Shown here: positions 42,575 to 52,096 of the stretch, piece after piece
Numbering within the stretch: the stretch's first letter is position 1
Layout of the letters: each line of letters begins with the position of its first letter
From: CAYNBT01 sp964396025
GTDB taxonomy: Bacteria > Patescibacteriota > WWE3 > UBA101185 > UBA10185
Direction of reading: 5' to 3'
DNA: 64,000 bases
NCBI GenBank assembly: GCA_964396025.1
Contig: CAYNBT010000001.1
Span: 1-64,000, forward strand
Position numbers and translations under genes: made by a program
Notes under the pieces: model-generated
The model's database searches: none
What the model saw: the letters and a program-made list of their open reading frames with translations, nothing else
What the model was told of the DNA's origin: nothing

Positions 42575-45434
42575 ATGAGTCGCCAGGTTTTAGGCTAATT
42601 GCTTGTGTTTTAGCCATTATTTCTTTTTCAAAAGCTGCAACTGCACTATTATTTTCTGCAGTCTCAACATAGGTTATCTCTACGGAATCAGAAACCTTTA
42701 GCCCTTGTGTCTTCCTCAAATCCTGCAAAACTCGGATTAACTCTCTCGCATTGCCCTCAGCAATCAATTCTTCCGTTAGTGTGCTAACTAAACCTACACT
42801 TAAACCTGATTCAGCAACTTTAACCAAGTCTTTTTGATCAGTTAGGGTGGCGTCTAAAATGATTGACTTGATGTTTAATTCGTCTTTGATAATTTCACGT
42901 AATTCGGGGGAAAGGTGACTGTCTGAGATATCGGAAACTATATGAAGTTCCGAAAGAGGTTGCCTCAATGACCTACCAGCCTCTTTTCTAGCAGCGTTAC
43001 CAAGGGAACACACTTTACGTACAAAATCCATATTCTCAAGCAGCTGTTTGTTTTGAGTTACAAAGTCGGCATCATATACGGGAAAATCTTCCAAATGAAC
43101 TGATTGCTTGGCTGAAGTTGCACTCTCTGCACATAGAACCTGATAAATATTTTCGGTAAGGAACGGAATGGCGGGCGCCGCAGCCTTGCAATAATCCACA
43201 AGTACCGTATACAAAGTAGATAAAGCCTCCACATTGCCTTCTGTAATACGATCTCTAGACCTTCGCACATACCATCTGGATAAATCATCGGCAAATTCTT
43301 CCAAAGCCTGTACCGCAGGAGGCGTCTGATAGTTTTCTATGTTCTTTGTAAACGTACCTATTGTTTGCTGCAATCTTGCCTTGATCCAAACATCTAGGAC
43401 ATGTTGAGATTCCATATTTTTGGCAGGAGACCAATTGTGTAGGTTTGCGAACGTGATAAAAAACTTGGCACAATTCCACAAAGGATTGAGAACACGCTTA
43501 GACTTGGTTTTGAGCTCAGTATCGTCAAAATTGGCGTTTTCTCCCAACATTAATGGCGAAGCCATCAGATATAACCTAAGACTATCTCCACCTATTTCTT
43601 CAAGTATTTTTTTTGGGTCAGTGTAGTTTCCATAGGTCTTGCTCATTTTCCTACCATCAGAACCAGCCATAACTCCAGTAGAGATTACATTTTTAAAGGA
43701 ATTAGTCTGAAAGAGTGCTGTTGATAAGACATGCATAACATAAAACCATGCTCTAACCTGAGCGATGTACTCAACTATGTAATCCCCAGGGAAATTTTTC
43801 TCGAATTTTTGTGCGTTTTCAAAGGGATAATGTATTTGCGCATAAGGCATTGAACCGGCTTCAAACCATGAATCAAGCACCTCAGGGCGTCTTTTATACT
43901 CTTTGCCATTTTTCTTTAACGTTATTGAATCTATAAAAGGTCTATGCAAATCCTCAACTCTCTGCCCTGACAACTCCTCTATCTCTTTTATAGAAGAAAC
44001 TACAATACGATCCCCATCGTCTGATTCCCATACGGGCATAGGTGTTGCCCAAAAGCGGTTTCTGGAAATACACCAGTCAGGTGCTTGTTCTATACCCGCC
44101 TCAAATCTCCCATGCTTTAGATGATCTGGCACCCAGTTTATATTTTTATTGTGTGTAAAGAGATCGTTTTTTAACTTTTGGATATCTACAAACCATGAAT
44201 TTTGGGCTCGTTGAATCAACAATGTATTGCAACGGTCATGATAAGGAAATCTATGTACTATAGTTGACTCCTTGAAAACAAGTTTTCTCTCTTTTAGATC
44301 GCTCATTATTAAATCATTCGCTTTTGAGTAGTAGATGCCTTCGAACGGATTTTTGCCATTGTTACCTTTAACAAATTTCCCATCTTCGTCTATTGTTAGC
44401 ATTAAGGTTAAACCAAATTCTTTGCCCATGTCTGTATCTACAGCCCCAAAGCCAGGAGCAGAGTGAACAATTCCAACTCCTTCAGAAGTACTTGCCATAT
44501 CTTTGTAGGCATACACAGCAAAATCTTTTTCGTTTGCAGCATAAAATGTATAAAGAGGGGCATATTTTAGACCAATAAGTTTAGTAGAATCAAACTCAGC
44601 ATGAATTTTATGGGGAATATCTTTAAAAACGTCTTCTAAACGCTCCTTGGCTAAGATAAATTTTTCATCTTGGGCTTCCACTAACACATAGGTTGCAGAT
44701 GTTGCTACGACCAAACCTCTGTTTGAGGGAAGTGTCCAAGGGGTCGTAGTCCACGCTAGCATGAAAGCACCCAGAAAATCACCTTCTGATGTTATCTTGA
44801 ACTTAACAGTTACAGCAGGATCTTCTACATCTTTGTAGGTGTTATCCATCGCAACCTCAAAGTTGGAAACAGGTGTTCCGCACGCAGTACAGTAAAGTGA
44901 CGTTCTTACACCTTCATAGATAAAACCTTTATCATAAAGACTCTTAAACACCCACATAACGCTTTCCATGTAATTCTGATCAGTAGTCTTGTAAGCGTGC
45001 TCCATATCTACCCAACGGCCAATCCTATCTACATACCACTGCCATTCGGAAGATACTTCTGAAGTGTAGATGTAACATTCTTTAGTAAATTTATCCAAAC
45101 CATATTTTTCAATATCTTTTCTGTTTTTTATGTTCAATTTCTTTTGAACTTTATTCTCAACAGTTAAGCCGTGCGCATCCCATCCCCAAACTCTTTCCAC
45201 CCTCTTACCCTTCATGGTCCAGTAACGAGGAATGATATCTTTAGCTATAGATCCTAACAAATGCCCATGATGTGGAAGGCCGGATATAAATGGCGGCCCA
45301 TCATAAAACACATACAAATCTTTTTCGGATCGTTGAGAAATTGACTTCTCAAAAATCTTGTTAGATTTCCAAAATTCTATAAGTGGGGCTTCCAGTAGAG
45401 CGAAATTTGAAGTTGTATCTATATCTCTATACAT
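42555..45434 (-). CDS. ileS: isoleucyl-tRNA synthetase (type 2-like)
   Basis: 959 aa. Class I motifs are clear: GPPFISGLPHHGHLLGS (HIGH-type, about residues 51-67) and GRKMSKTYGNY (KMSKS-type, about 592-602). The editing CP1 insertion lies between (about 190-400, with TTTPWTLPSN). The GLPHHGHLL form and the EVAMDNTYKDVED block resemble the eukaryote/archaeal-like type 2 enzyme rather than the HIGHALN form of most bacteria. The C-terminal zinc site of type 1 is not visible. It charges tRNA-Ile. TAACAT (45442-45447) ends 7 nt before the ATG. Confidence 0.93.
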   Translation of the reverse strand: MYRDIDTTSNFALLEAPLIEFWKSNKIFEKSISQRSEKDLYVFYDGPPFISGLPHHGHLLGSIAKDIIPRYWTMKGKRVERVWGWDAHGLTVENKVQKKLNIKNRKDIEKYGLDKFTKECYIYTSEVSSEWQWYVDRIGRWVDMEHAYKTTDQNYMESVMWVFKSLYDKGFIYEGVRTSLYCTACGTPVSNFEVAMDNTYKDVEDPAVTVKFKITSEGDFLGAFMLAWTTTPWTLPSNRGLVVATSATYVLVEAQDEKFILAKERLEDVFKDIPHKIHAEFDSTKLIGLKYAPLYTFYAANEKDFAVYAYKDMASTSEGVGIVHSAPGFGAVDTDMGKEFGLTLMLTIDEDGKFVKGNNGKNPFEGIYYSKANDLIMSDLKERKLVFKESTIVHRFPYHDRCNTLLIQRAQNSWFVDIQKLKNDLFTHNKNINWVPDHLKHGRFEAGIEQAPDWCISRNRFWATPMPVWESDDGDRIVVSSIKEIEELSGQRVEDLHRPFIDSITLKKNGKEYKRRPEVLDSWFEAGSMPYAQIHYPFENAQKFEKNFPGDYIVEYIAQVRAWFYVMHVLSTALFQTNSFKNVISTGVMAGSDGRKMSKTYGNYTDPKKILEEIGGDSLRLYLMASPLMLGENANFDDTELKTKSKRVLNPLWNCAKFFITFANLHNWSPAKNMESQHVLDVWIKARLQQTIGTFTKNIENYQTPPAVQALEEFADDLSRWYVRRSRDRITEGNVEALSTLYTVLVDYCKAAAPAIPFLTENIYQVLCAESATSAKQSVHLEDFPVYDADFVTQNKQLLENMDFVRKVCSLGNAARKEAGRSLRQPLSELHIVSDISDSHLSPELREIIKDELNIKSIILDATLTDQKDLVKVAESGLSVGLVSTLTEELIAEGNARELIRVLQDLRKTQGLKVSDSVEITYVETAENNSAVAAFEKEIMAKTQAISLKPGDSYALKKV

Positions 45435-45441
45435 TGTTACT

Positions 45442-45447
45442 ATGTTA
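45442..45447 (-). promoter_or_regulatory. leaderless -10 box (TAACAT)
   Basis: Ends 7 nt before the ileS ATG; weak -35. Confidence 0.4.
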
Positions 45448-45499
45448 GCAAAGCCTCTAAATTTATACTAGCGTAGGACAAAACATTTAGTACACATAA

Positions 45500-45554
45500 C
45501 AAAAAAAGCCCTATTATAGGCTTCATAAAGAGACGTACAAAATACACGTCTCTT
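45500..45554 (-). terminator. double-hairpin terminator of the 33-aa peptide gene
   Basis: First, AAGAGACGT/ACGTCTCTT (45528-45536 and 45546-45554) begins 1 nt after the peptide stop. Then AGCC/GGCT (about 45506-45523) is followed by a T7 run on the minus strand. Confidence 0.8.
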
Positions 45555-45555
45555 C

Positions 45556-45657
45556 TTACTTAAAAATTCTGAATATAGCTGTAATGGAACCTACAACTGC
45601 CTCTACTACAGAGAATATTGGGGCTGTTATGGCTTCCATTATTGCTTGAATTATCAT
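45556..45657 (-). CDS. leaderless 33-aa amphipathic peptide
   Basis: ATG 45657 lies exactly 6 nt after a perfect TTGACA-17-TATAAT promoter, so the mRNA should start at the initiator AUG. The product begins MIIQAIMEAITAPIFSVVEA and ends in RIFK. On a helical wheel Q4, E8, T11, S16, E19, T26, R30 and K33 fall on one face and Ile/Val/Phe on the other. A terminator starts 1 nt after the stop. The layout resembles phenol-soluble-modulin, small membrane-protein or type I toxin peptides, but no family is recognised. The promoter -35 overlaps the stop of the adenosyltransferase gene, so expression is independent of it. Confidence 0.6.
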   Translation of the reverse strand: MIIQAIMEAITAPIFSVVEAVVGSITAIFRIFK

Positions 45658-45663
45658 GCAGCC

Positions 45664-45692
45664 ATTATACCGGTTTTTTGTTGATATGTCAA
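45664..45692 (-). promoter_or_regulatory. perfect sigma70 consensus promoter
   Basis: TTGACA (45687-45692), 17 bp, TATAAT (45664-45669), then 6 nt, then ATG. It is one of two perfect promoters in the window. Confidence 0.85.
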
Positions 45693-46246
45693 GGTTTGGA
45701 AAGGCGATTTGAGGAAAACCACAAAGTATCCTGCACATTAAAGGTGTGATTAGCCGTACGTGCCATCACAAAAAGGAGATCCGAAAGCCTATTAATATAG
45801 GGTATTGAAACACTCGGTTCAGTAGACTCGGACTCGCAAAATAGGACCGTAGCTCTCTCAAGCCTACGGCAAACAGCCCGAGCCAAATGTAAATAACCGG
45901 ATGCAACACTACCTCCAGGTAAAATGAAATTTGTAAGGCGCGGCAAAGATTTTTCTAACTTATCAATCTGACGTTCATAGTACCTGCAGCGTTTGTGGAG
46001 TGCTTTTTTGTCCAAAGGTTGTTTATAAACCATAGAATATAATGCGCCAAGTTCAAACAGATCACTTTGAATAAGCTCAATCAGCATCTGCAAGTCTCTA
46101 GTCGAGTGAGCAGCTGCAAGGCCCAAATAGCAATTCAATTCGTCTAGAGTACCTAGAATCTCAAATATAATGTGAGACTTGGAAAGTTTTTTCCCACCAA
46201 AAAGTGAGGTAGTTCCCTTGTCTCCATTTCGTGTGTATATTTTCAT
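45689..46246 (-). CDS. PduO-type cob(I)alamin adenosyltransferase
   Basis: 185 aa. Signature blocks: IYTRNGDKGTTSLFGGKKLSKS (about 3-24), FEILGTLDELNCYLGLA (about 29-45) and the RAVCRRLERATV helix (about 126-137), which binds ATP and cobalamin. It makes adenosylcobalamin, which the class II ribonucleotide reductase immediately upstream needs. The gap between the genes is 83 nt with a strong GC hairpin (46282-46304). De novo corrin synthesis genes are not here, so B12 is likely salvaged. Confidence 0.93.
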   Translation of the reverse strand: MKIYTRNGDKGTTSLFGGKKLSKSHIIFEILGTLDELNCYLGLAAAHSTRDLQMLIELIQSDLFELGALYSMVYKQPLDKKALHKRCRYYERQIDKLEKSLPRLTNFILPGGSVASGYLHLARAVCRRLERATVLFCESESTEPSVSIPYINRLSDLLFVMARTANHTFNVQDTLWFSSNRLSKP

Positions 46247-46281
46247 ACTTTTAAGCTAAGCATTTCATATGGCAGGGAACA

Positions 46282-46304
46282 AAGGGCCGGCGAAGCCGGC
46301 CCTT
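46282..46304 (-). terminator. GC-rich hairpin between nrdJ and the adenosyltransferase
   Basis: AAGGGCCGGC (46282-46291) pairs with GCCGGCCCTT (46295-46304); on the minus strand the loop closes as a UUCG-type tetraloop. The T tail is short, so partial termination is possible. Confidence 0.6.
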
Positions 46305-46329
46305 CCTCATTCTTGTTAAAATCTAGATA

Positions 46330-48600
46330 CTAAAGTTCACAAGCCCCAGCAACACACGCGTATGTCTTAGCTCCCTCTGTTCTATCATCCTTCTCATAGG
46401 TCACCAATTTAGAAAAATCTACATTAGAAACCCTTTTAACCAAATCCTCATAGGTTTTCTTATCAACTTCTTCGTATGGGGCTAGTTGATAAACGTGCTC
46501 GCTGCGTGGCAAAAATGATAATCCACCAACATTATCCCAATTTGCGTAAACCCAATCTGCAACTTCCAACCATTCGGAATCGCTTACCGAGATGGTTGCA
46601 GAGGGATTGTGCTCAGTAAAGTTGCACTTAAGATTTTTCCAGTGTTCCAATAATTCTATTGCCGTAAGATCGTCCTTAAATACAGAGCCTTTAGGAGATT
46701 CAACAGGAAACTCCAATACATAAGTAGTGGCCGTATCCATTGATTGGCCAACCTCAGGATTGAAAGGTACACCCTGATCCTTTAACATTCTAAAGATCGG
46801 ATCTGTACTTGAAACTCTAACTCGTCTTATATAGTACTTAGAGTGCCTTGGATGCATTCCTGAAGAAGTGTCCAGCAACTGAGATGAGTTACCGGAAGGT
46901 TTGACACAAGTTACACATGTGGATGGATTGATACCTAATTTCTTGGAATATTTTTTATTTGTGCGTATGGATTCATCGCGCATCTGTTGCAATACTTCCG
47001 GCTCCCTAGCCAACTTATTATCCCAATACCCTGTTATTGAAACACCTAGGAGAGCTTCTTCTTCACAGTTCTTTTTCCATTCTGGTGATATATAAGGGAA
47101 CTTAGTTAATGAAGCTTGATATGTTCCTAGCATAGAAGCTACTCTACTTTTCCTAAGTAAATCAGGCAAAGTATCTTCCATTCTTATCACGATACTTGTA
47201 AGGTTACAAAATTGCTTTGACCTAAGTATGATTTCACCGCATGGATTGGTACCACTACCTTCCACGTGATCCTGAAATGTCTTCCAACGTCGTTCAGGGA
47301 GTTGCTTTTCAAGTCCTCCCCTATTAAATATGCCACGTTCTCCTGAACCGCTTTTGGCTAAGGACAACCATTCCTCTATGAAATCTATGGCCGAAGGTTT
47401 ACTATTGTAGATTGTGGAATTATTCGCCATCATCCTCTGTGGATCGGTGTTCCAAAACTGACCCTTTTTAGCATCTCGCATATCTGCGTCATCAAGGTCC
47501 GATAAAGAGATGAGGGCACTGCGTCTTACACCACCTGCGATCACAATTTCACCAATCTTGCATATTATGTCGTGTACGTCTAAAGGCGTTAGTTTGGAGC
47601 CCTGCTTTTTAAGTATCTTGTCTTTAGTAAATTCCATCAATTCCATCAAGGGTTGTGGACCAGAAGCTCTTCCTCCCATTGTTTTGAGACGAGCCCCTTT
47701 TGGTCTAACACGAGAGTAATCAAATTCAATATCCTCTCCGTTGAACCAAGTCTTCATTCCAAGTACAAATGCATCTGCCCAACCCTCTTTGCTATCCTTT
47801 ACAACATGTGTAATAGCTTTTTTTTCAACCTGTGGCTTAACTGCAGGCAATTGCTCTACTGCAGTACGTTCAACAGAAAAACCCACACCAGTACCACACA
47901 TGGAAATGTACATGATTTCTCCAAAATCTTGGAATGTAGTTGGCGCAATAAACGAACAGTTATATGCAGTGACATTGGTAGCACGCGCAGCAGGTCCCGA
48001 TGACCAAAACAAACGCATAGATGGAACTACTTCCTGTGTTAAGATGGCTTGCTGCATTTCAGCATACTCTTTATCAGAAAACTTATCCTTTGTGTTTTCT
48101 TTCATAAAATCCATAAATCTTTGTACTGTCTCTACCCAAGTCTCACGACGACCTTTCTCATCTAGCCATCTGGCGTAAGAAGTGTAATACACAAACTCAC
48201 TCAATGGATTTCTGAAATACTGTCTACTAGTCTCGACTAGCTTTTTGTACTCAGTAGAAATTAAAGTACCACCCTCTCTGATTAACGCACGCTCATAGCG
48301 ATACAGAATGTATTGCTTTGCTGCACGCACCTTTGCACTTAGCATTAGATGCTGTTCAACCAAATCTTGTATATCTTCAACAGATGGGATGTTTGGAGTT
48401 TTTTCCGAAAAGATTCGCTCCAAATCTTTTAGTACAGCTTTAGCAATTTGCTGCGCTTCTTTTTCACCACCTTCTTTAGTTGTAGATAAGGCTTTATATA
48501 CAGCGGTTGATATTTTGGAGATATCAAAAGGAACAACGGAACCGTCTCTTTTACGAACACTTCTTATAACATCAACAGATGTTGCAGTTGCACTCTTCAT
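46330..48600 (-). CDS. nrdJ: adenosylcobalamin-dependent ribonucleotide reductase (class II)
   Basis: 756 aa. An N-terminal ATP-cone (about 10-100, IRSVRKRDGSVVPFDISKI) gives allosteric control. The barrel carries NCSFIAP with the first active-site Cys, MCGTGVGFSVE, the GTNPCGEI motif (thiyl-radical/active Cys region) and CVTCVKPSGNSSQLLDTSSGMHPRHS (single-chain RTPR-type). The C-terminal tail ACVAGACEL carries the redox Cys pair. It reduces ribonucleotides to deoxyribonucleotides without oxygen, using the adenosylcobalamin made by the next gene. The 180-bp upstream region is AT-rich; no cobalamin riboswitch is recognised. Confidence 0.95.
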   Translation of the reverse strand: MKSATATSVDVIRSVRKRDGSVVPFDISKISTAVYKALSTTKEGGEKEAQQIAKAVLKDLERIFSEKTPNIPSVEDIQDLVEQHLMLSAKVRAAKQYILYRYERALIREGGTLISTEYKKLVETSRQYFRNPLSEFVYYTSYARWLDEKGRRETWVETVQRFMDFMKENTKDKFSDKEYAEMQQAILTQEVVPSMRLFWSSGPAARATNVTAYNCSFIAPTTFQDFGEIMYISMCGTGVGFSVERTAVEQLPAVKPQVEKKAITHVVKDSKEGWADAFVLGMKTWFNGEDIEFDYSRVRPKGARLKTMGGRASGPQPLMELMEFTKDKILKKQGSKLTPLDVHDIICKIGEIVIAGGVRRSALISLSDLDDADMRDAKKGQFWNTDPQRMMANNSTIYNSKPSAIDFIEEWLSLAKSGSGERGIFNRGGLEKQLPERRWKTFQDHVEGSGTNPCGEIILRSKQFCNLTSIVIRMEDTLPDLLRKSRVASMLGTYQASLTKFPYISPEWKKNCEEEALLGVSITGYWDNKLAREPEVLQQMRDESIRTNKKYSKKLGINPSTCVTCVKPSGNSSQLLDTSSGMHPRHSKYYIRRVRVSSTDPIFRMLKDQGVPFNPEVGQSMDTATTYVLEFPVESPKGSVFKDDLTAIELLEHWKNLKCNFTEHNPSATISVSDSEWLEVADWVYANWDNVGGLSFLPRSEHVYQLAPYEEVDKKTYEDLVKRVSNVDFSKLVTYEKDDRTEGAKTYACVAGACEL

Positions 48601-48780
48601 GAGCAGAAAGTCTCATAACACAACAACCTTACACTGCCGCTTAAGGATGTTGAATCACGAAAGCTTTTAAATTTTTTACTACGCGCATTTTTTAATTTAA
48701 AAATACGTGTAAAACTATCTAAACATAATTGCATTTAGCATGCAATATGTGTAAGTGCAAAAATTTTGTTATGGGAATTT

Positions 48781-49914
48781 TTACTTGCCTCGCAAAAATG
48801 CAGGGATATCGTACTTGTCATCATCCCTAAACGATGTATCCTGTTCTGAATTTCTTTCAGGATGATTTTCTTCTTTGGGAGATTCTGCTTTAGGTACAAT
48901 ATTTTCAGGAAGAATTCTTTTCTTTTCTACACGAGGCTGCATACCAAGTTGTGCACGGATATCGTTATCAAAACCTGTAGCAATAACTGTAATTTTAATT
49001 TGATCCGTAAGATTTTGATCAATTGTAGTACCAAAAATAATGTTTGCGTCCGTACCAGCAGCTTCACTGATGATTTTAGCTGCTTTGTTTACTTCTTTAA
49101 GTGTAAGATCCATACCACCCGTAACGTTAAACAATATTCCAGTTGCACCTTCAATAGATACTTCAAGTAATGGAGACGATATTGCGGCTTTTGCTGCGCT
49201 TTCTGCTCTATTTTCCCCTGCTCCTATACCTATACCCATTAAGGCAGATCCAGCATTTTTCATGATGCTTCTTACATCGGCAAAATCCACATTGATAAGA
49301 CCTGGAACAACTATAAGATCGGATATTCCTTGAACGCCTTGAGTCAATATGCTATCCGACAATCTAAATGCATCCAAAATAGACATGTGTTCGTCTGCTA
49401 TCTCCAATAATTTTTCGTTTGGAATTGTAATTAGGGCGTCTACTTCGGCTTTTAAGAGCTCAATGCCTCGTTCTGCATTTTGCATTCTTTGGGCACCTTC
49501 AAAAGGAAATGGCTTTGTTACTGCACCAATTGTTAAAGCTCCAAGTTCTCTTGCAACTGCGGCCACAATTGGCGAGGCACCAGTTCCTGTACCACCACCC
49601 ATACCTGCGGCAATAAACACCATATCTGAATCCTGAAGATTTGCCTTTAGTTGTTCTATAGATTCTTCGGCTGCTTTTCTACCAATTTCTGGATCTGCAC
49701 CCGCACCCAACCCTTTTGTAATATCTTGTCCGATGGGTATCTTTACTGTTGCTTTGTTGATAGATAAATCCTGTGCGTCGGTATTGATAGCAATAAACTC
49801 CACACCGGTTATTTGCTGTGATGCAATCATAGTGTCGATCACGTTACAGCCTGCCCCACCAATGCCAACTACTCTAATTTTAGCGAATCTTTCAATTTCT
49901 GGTTTTACGAACAT
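48781..49914 (-). CDS. ftsZ: cell-division GTPase FtsZ
   Basis: 377 aa. The tubulin signature GGGTGTGASPIVA (about 107-119) and the GAGADPEIGRKAA (T7-type synergy) region are visible. A C-terminal linker ends in the conserved peptide DIPAFLRGK, which binds FtsA. FtsZ forms the cytokinetic ring. It follows ftsA by 76 nt at the end of the division cluster. The start ATG 49914 has no good ribosome site. Confidence 0.97.
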   Translation of the reverse strand: MFVKPEIERFAKIRVVGIGGAGCNVIDTMIASQQITGVEFIAINTDAQDLSINKATVKIPIGQDITKGLGAGADPEIGRKAAEESIEQLKANLQDSDMVFIAAGMGGGTGTGASPIVAAVARELGALTIGAVTKPFPFEGAQRMQNAERGIELLKAEVDALITIPNEKLLEIADEHMSILDAFRLSDSILTQGVQGISDLIVVPGLINVDFADVRSIMKNAGSALMGIGIGAGENRAESAAKAAISSPLLEVSIEGATGILFNVTGGMDLTLKEVNKAAKIISEAAGTDANIIFGTTIDQNLTDQIKITVIATGFDNDIRAQLGMQPRVEKKRILPENIVPKAESPKEENHPERNSEQDTSFRDDDKYDIPAFLRGK

Positions 49915-49990
49915 ATAAAAAACTAAAACTTATCACTCCATCCAAATACGGATAAAGCAAACAAGCAAGCTCTCCAAATTCTCTAATAAA

Positions 49991-51247
49991 TTAGGGCAGA
50001 AAAGACCGAACGCGGTCAAATAACTTTGTAAATATATCACCAATCTTACCTCTTGGGGTATCAAATGACAATAAGGAACCTGCACGAGCTAGGCTTGCTC
50101 CATACAATACAGCACCAACAGCAGCTGAAAAAGGAGGATTTTCTATCTCGTCTATAAGTCCTGTAACACCTCGGGGTTTTCCTATTCTAACAGGCATTTT
50201 AAGGTTAGCTTTTGCCACACGCTCAATACCTGCAGTTAACGCGCCTCCTCCTGTGAGAACTATACCCGCAGGCAGCTTTCCAGAAAGATCTGCTTTGTTT
50301 ATATCAAGCGCGATCAATCTAAAAATTTCATTTAAACGCGCATCTATAATTTCATACAACAGTTTTTTTGGTACGCTAGGAACGTCTAAACCAAATTCTG
50401 TAACATTTATCTCTTCGTTCTTGTTGTTTGAACCAGCAATTGAACCTTTGAACATGTCTTCTTCACTGAGTTTTATTTTGATTTTTTCGGCAGTTTCCAA
50501 ACGTGCCCTCAAACCAATGGCTAAATCGTTGGTAACATGCTTACCTCCAATAGGCAAAACATTAGAATACGCAGGACTTCCCTCCACAAAGGCGATTATG
50601 GAAGTAGTGCCCCCACCTATATCTACCAGCATAGTTCCAAGCTCCTTCTCAGTGTCTGTCAAAACAGCTTCTGCAGAAGCCAAACCTGTATAAACTAGTT
50701 CTTCAACATTTACACTTACTTGGCTTACACATTTGACCAGGTTCTTTATGGCTGTTGAGGATCCATGAATTATATTCGTTTCAACTTCCAGACGAATACC
50801 GGACATTCCAACAGGGTCACGAACACCATCTTGACCGTCTACAATAAAATCTCTGGGAATAACGTGAATAAGTTCTCGTGTAGAGGGAAGGGTTACAGCC
50901 TGTGCGGCTTCGGTCACGCGCACCACATCCTCAGAGGTGATCTCGGCGCCTTGGTGCGACACAGCTACAACGCCGTGTGAATTGAGTGTTTCTATATGAC
51001 TGCCGCTTATAGTAACAAATGCAGAAGATACAGAAACACCTGCCATGCGTTCGGCGCGTTCTAAACTATTGGATATAGATTCAACAGCATCATCTATATC
51101 TACTACATTGCCTTTGTTAATGCCTTTGGAAGGCACATTGCCTGAAACGCCAATTACTGAAATCTTGTTTTCAGACATGGATGCTATAACTGTGCTGATT
51201 TTTGTAGAACCAATATCAATGCCTGTAATTATTTTTTCTTTGGCCAT
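49991..51247 (-). CDS. ftsA: cell-division protein FtsA
   Basis: 418 aa with actin-fold features: ITGIDIGSTKISTVIA phosphate-1 (about 6-21), LGTMLVDIGGGTTSIIAF (about 200-217) and ILTGGGALTAGIE (about 337-349). An amphipathic C-terminal helix (KIGDIFTKLFDRVRSFL) targets the membrane. FtsA tethers FtsZ. The gene is followed by ftsZ and preceded by ftsQ. Confidence 0.96.
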   Translation of the reverse strand: MAKEKIITGIDIGSTKISTVIASMSENKISVIGVSGNVPSKGINKGNVVDIDDAVESISNSLERAERMAGVSVSSAFVTISGSHIETLNSHGVVAVSHQGAEITSEDVVRVTEAAQAVTLPSTRELIHVIPRDFIVDGQDGVRDPVGMSGIRLEVETNIIHGSSTAIKNLVKCVSQVSVNVEELVYTGLASAEAVLTDTEKELGTMLVDIGGGTTSIIAFVEGSPAYSNVLPIGGKHVTNDLAIGLRARLETAEKIKIKLSEEDMFKGSIAGSNNKNEEINVTEFGLDVPSVPKKLLYEIIDARLNEIFRLIALDINKADLSGKLPAGIVLTGGGALTAGIERVAKANLKMPVRIGKPRGVTGLIDEIENPPFSAAVGAVLYGASLARAGSLLSFDTPRGKIGDIFTKLFDRVRSFLP

Positions 51248-51328
51248 ATGTTAGACGCTAAATTAAACTTTCAACTATAGAATTAAAGGCACCGGTAATC
51301 AAATATTTCTGAGATAAACTTGAACGCA

Positions 51329-52096
51329 TCATTCATATGATACTATCACTTTGTCGAAGCGTAAATCAATTTTTTTTGGTTTCTTTCCTTCCACAGCCAA
51401 TTGTTGCAAAAGCTTAGAAAGCACTCGAATGCTGTTTCCGCGATCTTTCTCAAACGAGAACAAAGCTAAAACATTGTTAGCATATACTGACACATAATTG
51501 CTGTTCGCGCTAATGCTACTTACTTTCATTCCTTCCTCGTTTGAGACTGTAAGAATCTCCAAATAAAGTGGCACTAGATGACGAGGTATAAAACTACCTA
51601 TTTTAATTTCTTCATTATATAGAATCTTGGGTAAATCTTTTGTACTGGGATCTGCAAATCCCAAAACATAACCATCTTCATCTACAAGATAATTTTCGTT
51701 CTTAGTGTTGTAAATTACGGCAAAGGGTTTTCTTTCTACAACAACAAGGTTAAGTGTGCTTGGAAATCTTTTTGAAACTTTTACTTGGCGTGCACCCTGA
51801 AATGAATTCAAGATATCATAGGTCAAGTTGGATTTATCTAAAAAAATGAGGTTTTTACCAAATGTATTCGAGCGCACTAAAGACTTTAAGTCTGTCTGAT
51901 TTACAAATCTATGCGTACCACTCACAACTATCGCTTTTACCGTAAAAAACTGACTCTTGAACACGATAAGATAAGTAAGTGTTGGAACTAAAATCACTAA
52001 ACATAGCGTGACTGCAATATTCAATAACATATTGATACGCGCCATAACACCCGTACTTTTTGAACTAATTGTCTTTTTTGAAGCGTAATATCTCAT
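51329..52096 (-). CDS. ftsQ: cell-division protein FtsQ/DivIB
   Basis: 255 aa. A short basic cytoplasmic head and one membrane helix (about 26-48) precede a POTRA domain with FFTVKAIVVSGTHRFVNQTDL (about 51-71), then the FtsQ/DivIB beta region (PSTLNLVVVERKPFAVIYN). It links FtsA/FtsZ to the septal synthase. It overlaps murG by 32 bp. Confidence 0.9.
   Translation of the reverse strand: MRYYASKKTISSKSTGVMARINMLLNIAVTLCLVILVPTLTYLIVFKSQFFTVKAIVVSGTHRFVNQTDLKSLVRSNTFGKNLIFLDKSNLTYDILNSFQGARQVKVSKRFPSTLNLVVVERKPFAVIYNTKNENYLVDEDGYVLGFADPSTKDLPKILYNEEIKIGSFIPRHLVPLYLEILTVSNEEGMKVSSISANSNYVSVYANNVLALFSFEKDRGNSIRVLSKLLQQLAVEGKKPKKIDLRFDKVIVSYE

Noticed and set aside
48601..48780. Cobalamin riboswitch or NrdR boxes upstream of nrdJ
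   Set aside because: No B12-box-like core and no paired NrdR palindromes could be found; only a small TTGCAT/ATGCAA hairpin is present in AT-rich sequence.
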